Source of the DNA: Halarchaeum rubridurum
GTDB taxonomy: Archaea; Halobacteriota; Halobacteria; Halobacteriales; Halobacteriaceae
Reading direction: 5' to 3'
Length of the DNA stretch: 51,838 nt
NCBI RefSeq assembly: GCF_014647115.1
Contig: NZ_BMOO01000008.1
Coordinates: 1-51,838 of the forward strand
Shown: piece by piece, positions 24,205 to 32,175 of the stretch
Layout: every line of letters begins with the position of its first letter
Position numbering within the stretch: position 1 is the first letter of the stretch
The notes under the pieces: generated by a model
What the model was told of the DNA's origin: nothing
The model's input: the letters and a program-made list of their open reading frames with translations, nothing else
Databases searched by the model: none
Made by a program: the position numbers and the translations under genes

Positions 24205-25011
24205 TCACTCTCGATTTTGAGGCAGTCGGCCATCCGGCCGCGGGACTTGTCCGTGCTTAATCTCGTAGTCGACGCGGCGGAGGTGCTTGCACCCACCATC
24301 GGGTTCTCGCTTCTGGTAGTCCGGACAGGTACACGTCTTGGCGATCACGTCGACGTCGTAGACGCGTCCGGACTGCGAGCAAACTTCGTACTGGCCCCCC
24401 TTCGCGAGGAGTGAGATGGCCATCTCTTCGTCGAGTGCGCGTTGTGTCCGTGCTTCGAGGCCTCCCGTCTGCGCTGGGTCGCTCACGGCTTCGCGAGCTC
24501 GGACGTCGCCCGCACAGCCACCGTTGGGTGCGACCGCTTGTGTGTCTCGTTCGAGGCGCTCGTTGAGTCGGTCCTCGACGGGGTGGCCGAGTGGCCAGCA
24601 GTAGTGGACTTCGCGACGGCTCTGATACTCGTAGGCGCCGACGTCGACGGCGTCGCCCGACCAGACGCGCCACGCGCCGAGCGCACCCATCACGTCGCCG
24701 ACCGCGCGCGGGACGTGTGCGACGTCGTCGGGGTAGAAGACGCGGAATCGCGTGCAGTCCTCTCGGACGGGCATTTCGTCCCACCAAGAGACCGTTGAGC
24801 GCCAGGTGTCCGTCATCGCCGCGTCCCTCCCGTACCCGACAGTTACGTCGACTGCCGGTGAGCGCGGGCCGGCGTCGCCTTCGAGGAGACGAAGGACGGC
24901 ATACCGCAGGTATTCGTGGAGCGAGTTAGCGACGCCGTTCGCGACCGCCGGGTAGTTGTTCGCGACGTGCATCGCTTCCTCTAGGAGCGTCTCGAGATTG
25001 TGTTCGGGCAT
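24205..25011 (-). CDS. SWIM zinc-finger protein
   Basis: 268 aa from ATG 25011. The C-terminus holds a SWIM motif, CTCPDYQKREPDGGCKH (CxCx with a spaced CxH), which binds zinc and often DNA or protein. The N-terminal half contains VEDR-type acidic text and aromatic patches (TVSWWDEMPV, RFRVFYPDDV, VHYCWPLGHP) with no catalytic motif known to me. SWIM proteins on haloarchaeal plasmids commonly lie near orc genes, as here. Upstream sit the shared leader hairpin (25038-25058) and a TTAACCAACA repeat (25064-25105), so it belongs to the same regulated set as the parA region, DUF6788-like and DUF6166-like genes. Confidence 0.75.
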   Translation of the reverse strand: MPEHNLETLLEEAMHVANNYPAVANGVANSLHEYLRYAVLRLLEGDAGPRSPAVDVTVGYGRDAAMTDTWRSTVSWWDEMPVREDCTRFRVFYPDDVAHVPRAVGDVMGALGAWRVWSGDAVDVGAYEYQSRREVHYCWPLGHPVEDRLNERLERDTQAVAPNGGCAGDVRAREAVSDPAQTGGLEARTQRALDEEMAISLLAKGGQYEVCSQSGRVYDVDVIAKTCTCPDYQKREPDGGCKHLRRVDYEIKHGQVPRPDGRLPQNRE

Positions 25012-25060
25012 TGTTCGAAAGCGGGGGTCTGTGCGCCCCGCTCCTCGCGGGCGCCAACAA
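25012..25060 (-). promoter_or_regulatory. GC-rich hairpin leader of the SWIM gene
   Basis: On the minus strand CTTGTTGGCGCCCGCGAGGA followed by GCGGGGCGC precedes ATG 25011: stem GCGCCCGC with GCGGGGCGC around a short loop. The form resembles the leaders at 33112, 42000, 50867 and 38435 (TTTGTCGCCCC-type start, small loop, G run). Confidence 0.45.
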
Positions 25061-25063
25061 GCT

Positions 25064-25105
25064 TTAACCAACACTCGCGTCGAAATCGCGCAGACTGTTG
25101 GTTAA
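25064..25105. promoter_or_regulatory. TTAACCAACA inverted repeat, copy 4
   Basis: Perfect arms TTAACCAACA (25064-25073) and TGTTGGTTAA (25096-25105), spacer 22 nt, upstream of the SWIM gene leader (53 nt before its ATG). Confidence 0.6.
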
Positions 25106-25185
25106 CGATGACTTCTTTCTGTACTCTATTTGCAGAATCGGAGATTCGGTTTTAATGAGTAGGCCTGTAAGTCGGACACTACCAA

Positions 25186-25365
25186 CTAGCGACGAGACTG
25201 ATAGAGTCCCCAGCTTGAGACGAAAATCACGAGCAACCAAGCACCAGATGCAATCATTCCAAGCGTTCCAGATTTACCACTAACTACTCTATAGGTCTGT
25301 ATTGACCCTGCTATACACGCCGCGATAACGATGAGCTACCACCGACGTTGAGTGATTTCACTCAT
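25186..25365 (-). pseudogene. Small two-helix membrane protein with an internal amber stop
   Basis: Starting at ATG 25365 the minus strand reads MSEITQRRW, TAG, then LIVIAACIAGSIQTYRVVSG, KSGTLGMIASGAWLLVIFVS and SWGLYQSRR with a stop at 25186. Apart from the TAG (10th codon) it is a normal 59-residue protein with two hydrophobic helices. Without a pyrrolysine system nearby, the TAG is best read as a nonsense mutation or sequencing error. A start after the TAG is not obvious. Confidence 0.4.
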
Positions 25366-25454
25366 CTTGTTATATATCCTACAGAGTATAGGGGTGGCTA
25401 CAATCCGACGGTGGATGTACTCTTGAAAGGCATACCGCTAGTTTCCTAGTGTTG

Positions 25455-26282
25455 TCACGAGTCGGGGAAGACGCTGTTGGGGTCGCGAGTGGCGAACGGG
25501 CCGACGCGGCGGCCGTCGGTCGCGTATTCGTAGAGGGCGGTGCGTGCGACCATACCGAGGACCTGCCCCGCAACGATCGCAGCGACGACGACGAGAAGGC
25601 CGAGTCCCCCGAGGACCCACGCAGCAGCGCCGTGGAGGCTGAGGTAGGCAGCCCCAAGCAGGACGATGCCGACGACTGCAATCGGGAGGACGACGAGTGA
25701 GACGCCGAGTGAGGCGCTGACGCTCTCACCCCACGTCTCTTTGAATGCGTGTCCGCTCTCGCGGAGGATGGTGCGGAGGTCGGCGGTGTCCTCGACGGCG
25801 ATAACGGGGATGACGAAGAAGGTGAGGAGGCCCCACGCGAGGTCGAAGACGAGGCGGGCGGCGCTCCCGAGGAACCCGAATTTGTCGTCGAGGATGTAGA
25901 GGACGGTCCCGAGGGTGGCGGACGTGAGTGCCCAGATGGCGATAGCGCGACGCGAACGCCACGCGGACTGCAGGCCGCCGCGGACAGTCGGGTTCTCGCC
26001 GTCGAAGTATTGGAACGCACAGTGTGCGACCGCGACGTTGAAGAACGCACCCAGACTCGACGTGAGCGCAAGTCCAACGAAGATCGCGGTGTACTTGATG
26101 AGATCGTTCGTGAAGAGCGATTCGACGAGGCCGTAGTGGAGGGCGATCCCGGCCGCGACTGCAAACCCACTTCCGACGAACAGGAGACTGCACAGCGGGA
26201 GGACTGCCAGGCGGGGATTCGCCCGGAACACGTCGAGACTCCCGTCAACGACGTCGAGTCCACGACTGAAACGTCCGGACAT
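25455..26282 (-). CDS. DUF6159-like polytopic membrane protein
   Basis: 275 aa, about six membrane helices. LDVVDGSLDVFRANPRLAVL opens the domain, followed by LCSLLFVGSGFAVAAGIAL, KYTAIFVGLALTSSLGAFFN, WGLLTFFVIPVIAVED, and SVSASLGVSLVVLPIAVVGI. These are patterns of the DUF6159 family. The conserved early Arg-Asn-Pro after a helix and the VIPVIAVED turn are typical. Role unknown. It is the most distal of three minus-strand membrane genes, although gaps of 48-96 nt separate them and each may have its own promoter. Confidence 0.7.
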   Translation of the reverse strand: MSGRFSRGLDVVDGSLDVFRANPRLAVLPLCSLLFVGSGFAVAAGIALHYGLVESLFTNDLIKYTAIFVGLALTSSLGAFFNVAVAHCAFQYFDGENPTVRGGLQSAWRSRRAIAIWALTSATLGTVLYILDDKFGFLGSAARLVFDLAWGLLTFFVIPVIAVEDTADLRTILRESGHAFKETWGESVSASLGVSLVVLPIAVVGIVLLGAAYLSLHGAAAWVLGGLGLLVVVAAIVAGQVLGMVARTALYEYATDGRRVGPFATRDPNSVFPDS

Positions 26283-26378
26283 ACACTCACGTCGTTATTC
26301 AGGGATGATAAGTCTTCATCCGCGAGACACACGAAGATCCAGTCTGTTGTCGGCACAGTACGGACTATGACGGGGGTC

Positions 26379-27176
26379 TTACCGCGTGAGAGCGCGGTAG
26401 AACGCCACCGAGTAGACCGAGAAGAACCCACCGAGTAGCACAGTGAGACCGAGGACGACGAACCCACCGAGAACAGCGATGGGGAGCGCTAGCTCGGGCA
26501 GGTGGAAAACCGATGCTGTGCGTGGGGAGAGCAGGAGTGAACCAAGAGCAGCGATTCCACCGAGGAGGCCGCCCAGAATTCCGCCGATGATGGCGTAGCC
26601 GAGTGTGCTCACGAGATGGTGGCGTACCACGGAGGCACTATGTTTGAGGCCGTCAATCGCGTCGTAATCGTCGAGAACGATTGCCTGCCCGTAGAACTGG
26701 ACGAAGAAGATGAAGAGGACGTACAGCAGGATCACGATTCCGACGACCGCCGCGATGGCGCCGAGAGCGAGCAGATTCATCGACTCAAACCCGCCGCTGG
26801 CCAGGACTAATACGCCGCCAAAGAGACCGACGAAGAACGCGATAATTCCGAGGACGAAGCTGACCGCTACGAGGAGGAGGTAGGCGACGAGAATCTGGAC
26901 GTAGTTCGCCTTTCCTTCCGTGATGAACGTCTGGAGGGAGGTCCGGCCATCGAGGGATTCGTTAGCCATCGCAATCGTGCCACCTTGGAAGAAGGGAATC
27001 ACCACGATGAAGACGAGTGACATCGCGAATGAGACGACGCTACTCAGCAGTGGATTGATCGATTGGAGGGCGAGCTGTGGTACCTGGACGAGGGCCAGGG
27101 CGAGGATGGGGACGAACAGGACCGGATTCCGAGCGAGCGCGCTTGGCGTCCGGCGGAGGGCATTCAGGACTGCCAT
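26379..27176 (-). CDS. DUF7847-like polytopic membrane protein
   Basis: 265 aa, six membrane helices. ALARNPVLFVPILALALVQV, VSFAMSLVFIVVIPFFQGGT, ILVAYLLLVAVSFVLGIIAF and GGFVVLGLTVLLGGFFSVYS are all hydrophobic. DDYDAIDGLKHSASVVRHHL, between helices four and five, is the common soluble turn of this group. The plan (Asn-Pro after the first amphipathic segment, six helices) resembles the DUF6159-like neighbour, so the two may be distant paralogues. Function unknown. Confidence 0.65.
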   Translation of the reverse strand: MAVLNALRRTPSALARNPVLFVPILALALVQVPQLALQSINPLLSSVVSFAMSLVFIVVIPFFQGGTIAMANESLDGRTSLQTFITEGKANYVQILVAYLLLVAVSFVLGIIAFFVGLFGGVLVLASGGFESMNLLALGAIAAVVGIVILLYVLFIFFVQFYGQAIVLDDYDAIDGLKHSASVVRHHLVSTLGYAIIGGILGGLLGGIAALGSLLLSPRTASVFHLPELALPIAVLGGFVVLGLTVLLGGFFSVYSVAFYRALTR

Positions 27177-27224
27177 AGTCGGCGTATCGTCGAATAGCGT
27201 GAAAAGAATTATCGAGCTGATTCG

Positions 27225-27974
27225 TTAGATGACGAGGAGGGCGAGGCCGAGGAGGAGTCCGAAGCCGCCGATGGCGAGACCGACGAGGGAGGTTTTCGCC
27301 ATTCGGAGTACAGTCGTTGCGGGTGATCGATCGGAGACGACGAGCGGGTCGATGCTGTCGCCGTCCTCGGTGACGTTCCCGACGACGGTCACCTCGCCAT
27401 CGGGCATCGCTTTTTCCTCAGTATAGCGGCGCGTCCCGAGTGAGAGGAAGCGCCGGATCGGCTCGAGAACCGACGGTGGGGTTCGCCAGATCGTCGTCGA
27501 GGGGAGCGCGGACGTCTGCTGGTCGAAGCGTTCGATACGCTCCGGTGGCCTCTCGTCTGGAGTGACCGTCGCGACAGTCTGCCGCTCAAGGGTGACGGTT
27601 CGCGCCGGTGCGACGACGTCGATTCTGCCTTCAGGTGTGTGGACGCGGAACGGCGTCGAGCGCGCACGCTCGTAGACCGTCACGAACCACGGCAAGAGGA
27701 GGGGACTTAGGCGGCGTTCCTCGACGGCATAGCGGAGCGCGAAGCAGTGCTCGCCACTGAAGGGCGCGAGGAGTGCGTCTCCGGGTCCACGCTGTGCTGT
27801 GCCAGCGACTCGCACGAGCATCCCCGCCGCGGCGCCGTCGAGTGACGCGACGTCGATGGCTCTGTAGATGCTCGTGGCACGCCATACGTATCGCGCGCTG
27901 AACGCGAGGACGACGACGCCGACGAGGACCATAACGCCGCCGAACAACTGGCTGCCGGAAAGTGGGAGGGCCAT
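27225..27974 (-). CDS. Membrane-anchored protein with a GIDE-like domain
   Basis: 249 aa with one hydrophobic helix at each end (FGGVMVLVGVVVLAFSARYV, TSLVGLAIGGFGLLLGLALL). The middle reads VRVAGTAQRGPGDALLAPFS, GEHCFALRYAVEERR and TPEGRIDVVAPARTVTLERQ. The pattern of a short beta domain with a conserved SGEHC and a later charged strand resembles the GIDE (BAM) domain found between two membrane helices in mitochondrial E3 ligases and many prokaryotic membrane proteins. No RING or protease motif is present. Function unknown. Confidence 0.5.
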   Translation of the reverse strand: MALPLSGSQLFGGVMVLVGVVVLAFSARYVWRATSIYRAIDVASLDGAAAGMLVRVAGTAQRGPGDALLAPFSGEHCFALRYAVEERRLSPLLLPWFVTVYERARSTPFRVHTPEGRIDVVAPARTVTLERQTVATVTPDERPPERIERFDQQTSALPSTTIWRTPPSVLEPIRRFLSLGTRRYTEEKAMPDGEVTVVGNVTEDGDSIDPLVVSDRSPATTVLRMAKTSLVGLAIGGFGLLLGLALLVI

Positions 27975-28062
27975 AGCGACTGACGCGCCGCCAACCGTAT
28001 CGGTCTATCGCTCACCAACGAAATGCCCCCTCAGGCACTCTAGCAGCGTCTCTCAGAAATGA

Positions 28063-28127
28063 GACTCTATCGAAATCCTATCCGTCTAACACCATCGCCG
28101 CTGAAACAACCGTTAGGTAGGTGTGCG
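28063..28127 (+). repeat. 65-bp dispersed repeat, copy A
   Basis: CTCTATCGAAATCCTATCC ... GCTGAAACAACCGTTAGGTA, GGTGTGCG. Same element as at 30940, 34843 and 42292. Looks like an IS end without a transposase. Confidence 0.5.
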
Positions 28128-28200
28128 AACCGAACAGTCAGTTCAGCTCACGCAACGCTGCCCCAGTTGTTTTTGCCTCTCGAAGACATGTCCGATACAG

Positions 28201-28413
28201 ATGTCTGAGGAGTCCGACGGCACTGACGGAGAACGGATCGTCTTCGCAATGCTGATTGGAGTGACGTTCGGAGCGGCACTCGGAACGACAGTTCTCCAAG
28301 ATATCACACAGGGTATTGTTGGTGGTGTCGTCGTTGGAACCCTCGCTGCGCTCGTCTTCCCAGAGCGGACAGACCGGCTCTTCGAGACGGTCACAGACAA
28401 ACTCGAAGAATAA
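28201..28413 (+). CDS. Small glycine-zipper membrane protein
   Basis: 70 aa, from ATG 28201 after an acidic N-terminus (MSEESDGTDGER). One or two short helices rich in small residues (FAMLIGVTFGAALGTTVLQD, GIVGGVVVGTLAALVF) with GxxxG spacing, then a charged tail. It may insert as a hairpin. No family name. It is followed 15 nt later by another small membrane protein, so the two may form an operon. Confidence 0.6.
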   Translation: MSEESDGTDGERIVFAMLIGVTFGAALGTTVLQDITQGIVGGVVVGTLAALVFPERTDRLFETVTDKLEE

Positions 28414-28428
28414 ATCTGCTGTACAAAT

Positions 28429-28683
28429 ATGTTGCAAACGGCGCTAGTCTATCTTGGATTCGTCCTGACGCCGCTCCCGGGGCTCCTCGCGCTCCGCCTG
28501 TTGTTGCGCTCTGGTCTCGTCACTGAGGGTACCGAGGAACGTGACGTATGGTTCGCCGACGAGTCACAGTCGCTTCACTCCTATCGGTCATGGTCCCACA
28601 AGGGACTGACCTGGGCCACGTTCTTCGGCGTCTGGTGCCTCACACTGGTGCTCTACGTCTCCCTCGTCGATCCGCCCGTCTGA
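28429..28683 (+). CDS. Small two-helix membrane protein
   Basis: 84 aa. Two hydrophobic helices (ALVYLGFVLTPLPGLLALRL and WATFFGVWCLTLVLYVSLVD) joined by a soluble loop with ADESQSLHSYRSWSH. Unknown family. It starts 15 nt after the glycine-zipper gene. The 210 bp that follow have no gene. Confidence 0.55.
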   Translation: MLQTALVYLGFVLTPLPGLLALRLLLRSGLVTEGTEERDVWFADESQSLHSYRSWSHKGLTWATFFGVWCLTLVLYVSLVDPPV

Positions 28684-28894
28684 ACGCCGGCCCACAACCC
28701 TTGCTGTGAGCGAGGAGCGATGAGACAAGGGCGGGGCCGCGTCCAGCCGCCGTGGTCCCGAAGAGAGGTAGTCGCAGACAAAGCCCGGCACGCGACGCCG
28801 ATCACGCGACCTCACTCAGTTGGCCGGTAGCGTCCAGTTATCGCCGGAAACGGATGATTCGGGGCTAGATTCAACAGGGCTGCTCTTCTTGGCG

Positions 28895-29221
28895 TCACGC
28901 GAACACCGGCAGATGGCGGAGGAGTAATACGACCCCGATTCCCGCGAGCATCGCGTAGAGGATATTTCCAGAGCGCCACGCGACGACGAGTGCGGCGAGT
29001 GCGGCACCCCATTTGGCGGGACCACCTTTTGCGAGTTCGGGCACGATGAGCGACACCAAGATGGCACCTGGGACGTAGCTCAACCACGCTTGGAACCGAG
29101 GGGTCAGCTCAAACCGGCTTACTAACCAATACCCTCCGACCCGGGTGAGATATGTTCCGACTGCCATCCCAACGATAGCGATGAGTGTGACTGTATTCAT
29201 CTGTATCTTAGACATATTCAT
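28895..29221 (-). CDS. azlD: AzlD-family branched-chain amino acid exporter subunit
   Basis: 108 aa, four short helices. VTLIAIVGMAVGTYLTRVGG, FQAWLSYVPGAILVSLIVPE and SGNILYAMLAGIGVVLLLRH carry the family pattern (Arg-x-x-Gly in helix one; the YVPGA motif). AzlD pairs with AzlC in export of branched-chain amino acids or analogues. ATG 29221 overlaps azlC by 14 nt (ATG 29215 is the alternative), so the two are translated together. With ilvBNC lost on this plasmid, no synthesis gene for the substrate is adjacent. Confidence 0.8.
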   Translation of the reverse strand: MNMSKIQMNTVTLIAIVGMAVGTYLTRVGGYWLVSRFELTPRFQAWLSYVPGAILVSLIVPELAKGGPAKWGAALAALVVAWRSGNILYAMLAGIGVVLLLRHLPVFA

Positions 29222-29918
29222 CCCGGACGACGCCAGCGATACTTCCCGTTAGTCCGCCGACGATGATGTACCAGTTCCCCGAAACCACGACAGACGAAAC
29301 GAGAGCGACCAACGCCGCGATACCGACAGGAACAGCATCTTCACGTCCATCCCACACACCTGCCAAGAGGGCGATGCAGACCGCGATAAACGCCATGTCC
29401 AGTCCGTATCTGGCGGGGTTCTGGATGAGGCCGCCGATAGAAACACCGAGGGCAGTCGAACTGATCCATGCAATGAACACGATGAGGCCGCTTCCGAGAA
29501 GGAACGCGGCGTCGTTCTCGCCGTTTGATCGGGCACGCATCGTCAGTCCCCACGACTCGTCGTTCAGGAAATAGAGCATCCCGTAGGTTTTGCGGGGAGT
29601 AAGCCGCTTGAGCCATGGCTGAATCGACGCACCCATCAAAAGATGGCGAAGATTCACGGCGACAGTTGTGACTACGATAGCGATAACTGGAAGCGGTGAC
29701 TTCCAGAGATCGAGCACGACGAACTGCGCGGACGCAGCGAAGACTGAGGCGCTCATCAACACCGCTTCGCTGAGTCCAAGTGACGACTGCCGTGCGAGAA
29801 CCCCGAAGACGATACCGTAGGTGAATACACCGAGCGCGATCGGGGTACTTTGTCGGACCCCCGCGCCCAGCCCCTTTCGACTAAACTCCGCTCTCTCTGA
29901 CTCGTTGTCCTCTACCAT
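29208..29918 (-). CDS. azlC: AzlC-family branched-chain amino acid exporter, large subunit
   Basis: 236 aa, about seven to eight helices. GVRQSTPIALGVFTYGIVFG, SEAVLMSASVFAASAQFVVL, VAVNLRHLLMGASIQPWLKR and YFLNDESWGLTMR are AzlC motifs. Full length for the family. ATG 29918 is unambiguous. A HTH_10 regulator is encoded 160 bp upstream on the same strand, and a 13-bp element lies in that gap, so control by the regulator is likely. Confidence 0.85.
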   Translation of the reverse strand: MVEDNESERAEFSRKGLGAGVRQSTPIALGVFTYGIVFGVLARQSSLGLSEAVLMSASVFAASAQFVVLDLWKSPLPVIAIVVTTVAVNLRHLLMGASIQPWLKRLTPRKTYGMLYFLNDESWGLTMRARSNGENDAAFLLGSGLIVFIAWISSTALGVSIGGLIQNPARYGLDMAFIAVCIALLAGVWDGREDAVPVGIAALVALVSSVVVSGNWYIIVGGLTGSIAGVVRDEYV

Positions 29919-30048
29919 AGTTCACCCAGTCCACTGCTTCTCGGCGTCTTCTATCATGGATGAGGTCTCGGTCTGTGGTTAGCTCAGTGAGCGAAATGCT
30001 CCAGACCTTAGTAGCAGACAAAGGAAGAACCGAGAAGAGATTCACCCT

Positions 30049-30061
30049 ACTATACTCGGGT
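30049..30061. promoter_or_regulatory. 13-bp element ACTATACTCGGGT upstream of azlC
   Basis: Exact inverted partner ACCCGAGTATAGT at 30847-30859 upstream of the regulator start. The local sequence CACCC...GGGTG is itself a short palindrome. Candidate operator (or terminal repeat) shared by azlCD and the regulator. Confidence 0.5.
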
Positions 30062-30077
30062 GAGGTGCCTACCTGGA

Positions 30078-30830
30078 CTAGTCTTGCGCTTTAGGCGGGT
30101 CAAGGAGGTGGTTCTCAGCCGAGCGGAGATGTTCGAGGAATGTCGTTTTCGAGACCCCAAGGTCGTCAGCAAGGGCCTGCACGCTCGTTTCTCGTGGCCA
30201 TTCGTAGTAACCGTTCTGCCGTGCCAGCTTGTAGGCTTGGCGCTGACGTGGCGTAAGCTCATCCAGTCGGTCTTGAAAGGACGACTGGGACCGATCTTGG
30301 TCAGCCGGTGTAACTTGTTCCAGAGTGATGTCCGCATCGTACTCCTTCTCGATCTCATCTATTCGACGACCGAGACTAGATCGATCCATTTGCACCAAGA
30401 GCGGCCAAAGCTCCCGTCCGTCTTCCATCTGCGACGCTCCATTGAGTACGAATCCCCGGGAGAAGAAGGCCGGACCGATACCCTCGGTAAACTCGTATTC
30501 GATAAATACATCCTGTGAAACTGTTCCAATAGCGGACTCTGGAGCGATGCTCTCCGTTGGCGTTGACTGCACTTCCCGAACATGGCTTATCCGGGTGGAT
30601 TCTTTCGCAGTCTGGACAGCGTCACCCACCTGGTCTGGCGTCTCTCCATAGATAGCGCACCGCTCGTACGCCCGCCGACCGTCGATCACGCTCCCATATC
30701 CAAGAACGCCGGCACCCGTCTCCTCCATGACCTCGGCAGACCAACAATCTGGATGCCACAGCTCCAATTTCACGCTAAGAAGCTCGCGTCTCGGTGATGG
30801 CACTACATTAACACTATTGCGGTTATCCAA
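30078..30830 (-). CDS. HTH_10 (Bat-like) transcription regulator
   Basis: 250 aa from TTG 30830; a GTG a few codons later is possible. The first two thirds is a sensor-like domain (VKLELWHPDCWSAEVMEETG, VLGYGSVIDGRRAYE, FFSRGFVLNGASQMEDGREL). The C-terminus is the HTH_10 domain: LDELTPRQRQAYKLARQNGY, YEWPRETSVQALADDLGVSK, TTFLEHLRSAENHLL. This is the bacterio-opsin activator-type helix-turn-helix of haloarchaea. It lies upstream of azlCD and is flanked on both sides by the 13-bp element, so autoregulation and control of azlCD are likely. Confidence 0.75.
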   Translation of the reverse strand: MDNRNSVNVVPSPRRELLSVKLELWHPDCWSAEVMEETGAGVLGYGSVIDGRRAYERCAIYGETPDQVGDAVQTAKESTRISHVREVQSTPTESIAPESAIGTVSQDVFIEYEFTEGIGPAFFSRGFVLNGASQMEDGRELWPLLVQMDRSSLGRRIDEIEKEYDADITLEQVTPADQDRSQSSFQDRLDELTPRQRQAYKLARQNGYYEWPRETSVQALADDLGVSKTTFLEHLRSAENHLLDPPKAQD

Positions 30831-31098
30831 AAAGCATCTGTTTTGAACCCGAGTATAGTCGGATAAGATTAGTCCCCTCTCTGCTTAGAAGACGCGAACG
30901 CACCCACTACGTCGTATAACCAAGCGGGTAGGACTCAATGGCTCTGCTGAAATCCAATTGTTCCGGTACTTTCCCGATGAACTAGCCGTTAGGTAGGTAC
31001 GCGAGTCAATCAGCGACAGGACGGTAGCTATCAAGTCTCCACGCGCACGATACTGGTATGAGGAAGATACTTGTCAACCGCACGTATTTTCTTAATTA
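30831..31098. repeat. Gap with 13-bp element and 65-bp repeat copy B
   Basis: ACCCGAGTATAGT at 30847-30859. From 30940 GGCTCTGCTGAAATCC ... GCCGTTAGGTAGGTACGCG to 31003 is copy B of the dispersed repeat. TAATTAATGG at 31093-31102 overlaps the next start. No gene seen. Confidence 0.5.
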
Positions 31099-31647
31099 AT
31101 GGCCCCTCCAGTATCCCGCCGTACGGTGCTTTCCGTTGGTTCCATTGCTGGTCTTAGCTTTCTTGCCGGCTGTCAAGGGTGGGCGAATTCTGCGAGTCCG
31201 AGTAGTTCGGATGAAGCCGAAATCAACCAGGGCGACGACTCCCTTGGACTCGCTTACTCAAAGAGTCATACATCGTTCCCAAGCGAGGAGGAGGCTCACA
31301 GCGGATGGGTCCACATCGTGAGCGACGGTGACTCAGCAGATTTAACGTTTGACGTGCGTCTCTGTGACGAGTTAGGGGAGGTTGAACCAAAGCTGACCCA
31401 TTCCATTGGGAATGAGTTCGTCTTGAGATTCAACGTCACGTCTGGATTCAGTAGCGGAACGTCGTCCAGTAGAACGACCAAGGAATCGCAATGCAGTTCC
31501 GTAACTCACCTTGTCGGTGGAGCAAATGTGCCGAGTGACTGGGAAACGCTCACCGTCGCGGTGAACAACGTCGAAATCCAAACGATCGAGCGGTCAGGAA
31601 CGATGCCAGAACTTCGGCCACTTCCAGACCCAGTACGCCCTCGATAG
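31099..31647 (+). CDS. Tat-exported lipoprotein, unknown function
   Basis: 182 aa. Signal SRRTVLSVGSIAGLSFLAGC has twin arginines and a lipobox, so the mature protein is probably membrane-anchored outside the cell. The rest is beta-rich with a Ser/Glu/Asp-rich linker (SPSSSDEAEINQGDDS) and strand patterns (SGWVHIVSDGDSADLTFDVR, LTVAVNNVEIQTIERS). One Cys pair (C in VRLCDE and SQCSS) could form a disulfide. No family recognised. Confidence 0.6.
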   Translation: MAPPVSRRTVLSVGSIAGLSFLAGCQGWANSASPSSSDEAEINQGDDSLGLAYSKSHTSFPSEEEAHSGWVHIVSDGDSADLTFDVRLCDELGEVEPKLTHSIGNEFVLRFNVTSGFSSGTSSSRTTKESQCSSVTHLVGGANVPSDWETLTVAVNNVEIQTIERSGTMPELRPLPDPVRPR

Positions 31648-31753
31648 ACCCCACCTGTACTGAGTGGTAAGTCCCTCACCTATACCTAACGATGAGCCAG
31701 ACCAGTTCGATTAGTGGCTGAGGCGCTCAAAGCTGACAAACGTTGGATCAGTC

Positions 31754-32038
31754 CTACAGGTCGACGTACTGGTTCTCCCACTCGCGGCGGGCTTCAAGTT
31801 CGCGGCGGCCGCGTCGCGTGAGCGCGTAGGAGTTGGTTCGCTTGTCGATTTCGCCTTTGTCAACGAGCCCTTTCTCAACGAGGGTGTCGAGGTTCGGATA
31901 GAGACGGCCGTGATGGACTTCGGTCTCGTAGTACTCCTCAAGCTCCTCCTTGATCGCGAGCCCGTGCGGATCGTCGAGGCTGGCGATGACGTAGAGCAGG
32001 TCACGCTGGAAGCCAGTGAGATCGTTCACTATATCCAT
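31754..32038 (-). CDS. PadR-family transcription regulator
   Basis: 94 aa. LTGFQRDLLYVIASLDDPHG, AIKEELEEYYETEVHHGRLY, PNLDTLVEKGLVDKGEIDKR and YALTRRGRRELEAR form the compact PadR winged helix. The Gly-Arg-Leu-Tyr-Pro and TNSYALTxxGR motifs are typical of haloarchaeal members. No C-terminal dimerisation helix beyond residue 90, as usual for this small group. It may repress a neighbouring gene; the nearest candidates are the lipoprotein (31099) and the ArdC-like gene (32176), both on separate transcripts. Confidence 0.8.
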   Translation of the reverse strand: MDIVNDLTGFQRDLLYVIASLDDPHGLAIKEELEEYYETEVHHGRLYPNLDTLVEKGLVDKGEIDKRTNSYALTRRGRRELEARREWENQYVDL

Positions 32039-32175
32039 TTAGAATTGTCTACATATTAGCGTATCGGATACAGCCGCGCCGAGTAGGAAAATTGCCACCA
32101 CACCGGCTTTTCCATTCACTAATATTGGATAGTTGACTGAAAAGAGGTGCCTCCTAGTGTGAGGAGTTTGGGTCG

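Noticed and set aside
25335-25337. Amber codon read as pyrrolysine
   Set aside because: No pyl genes in the window and no such system is known in typical haloarchaea; a mutation or error is simpler.
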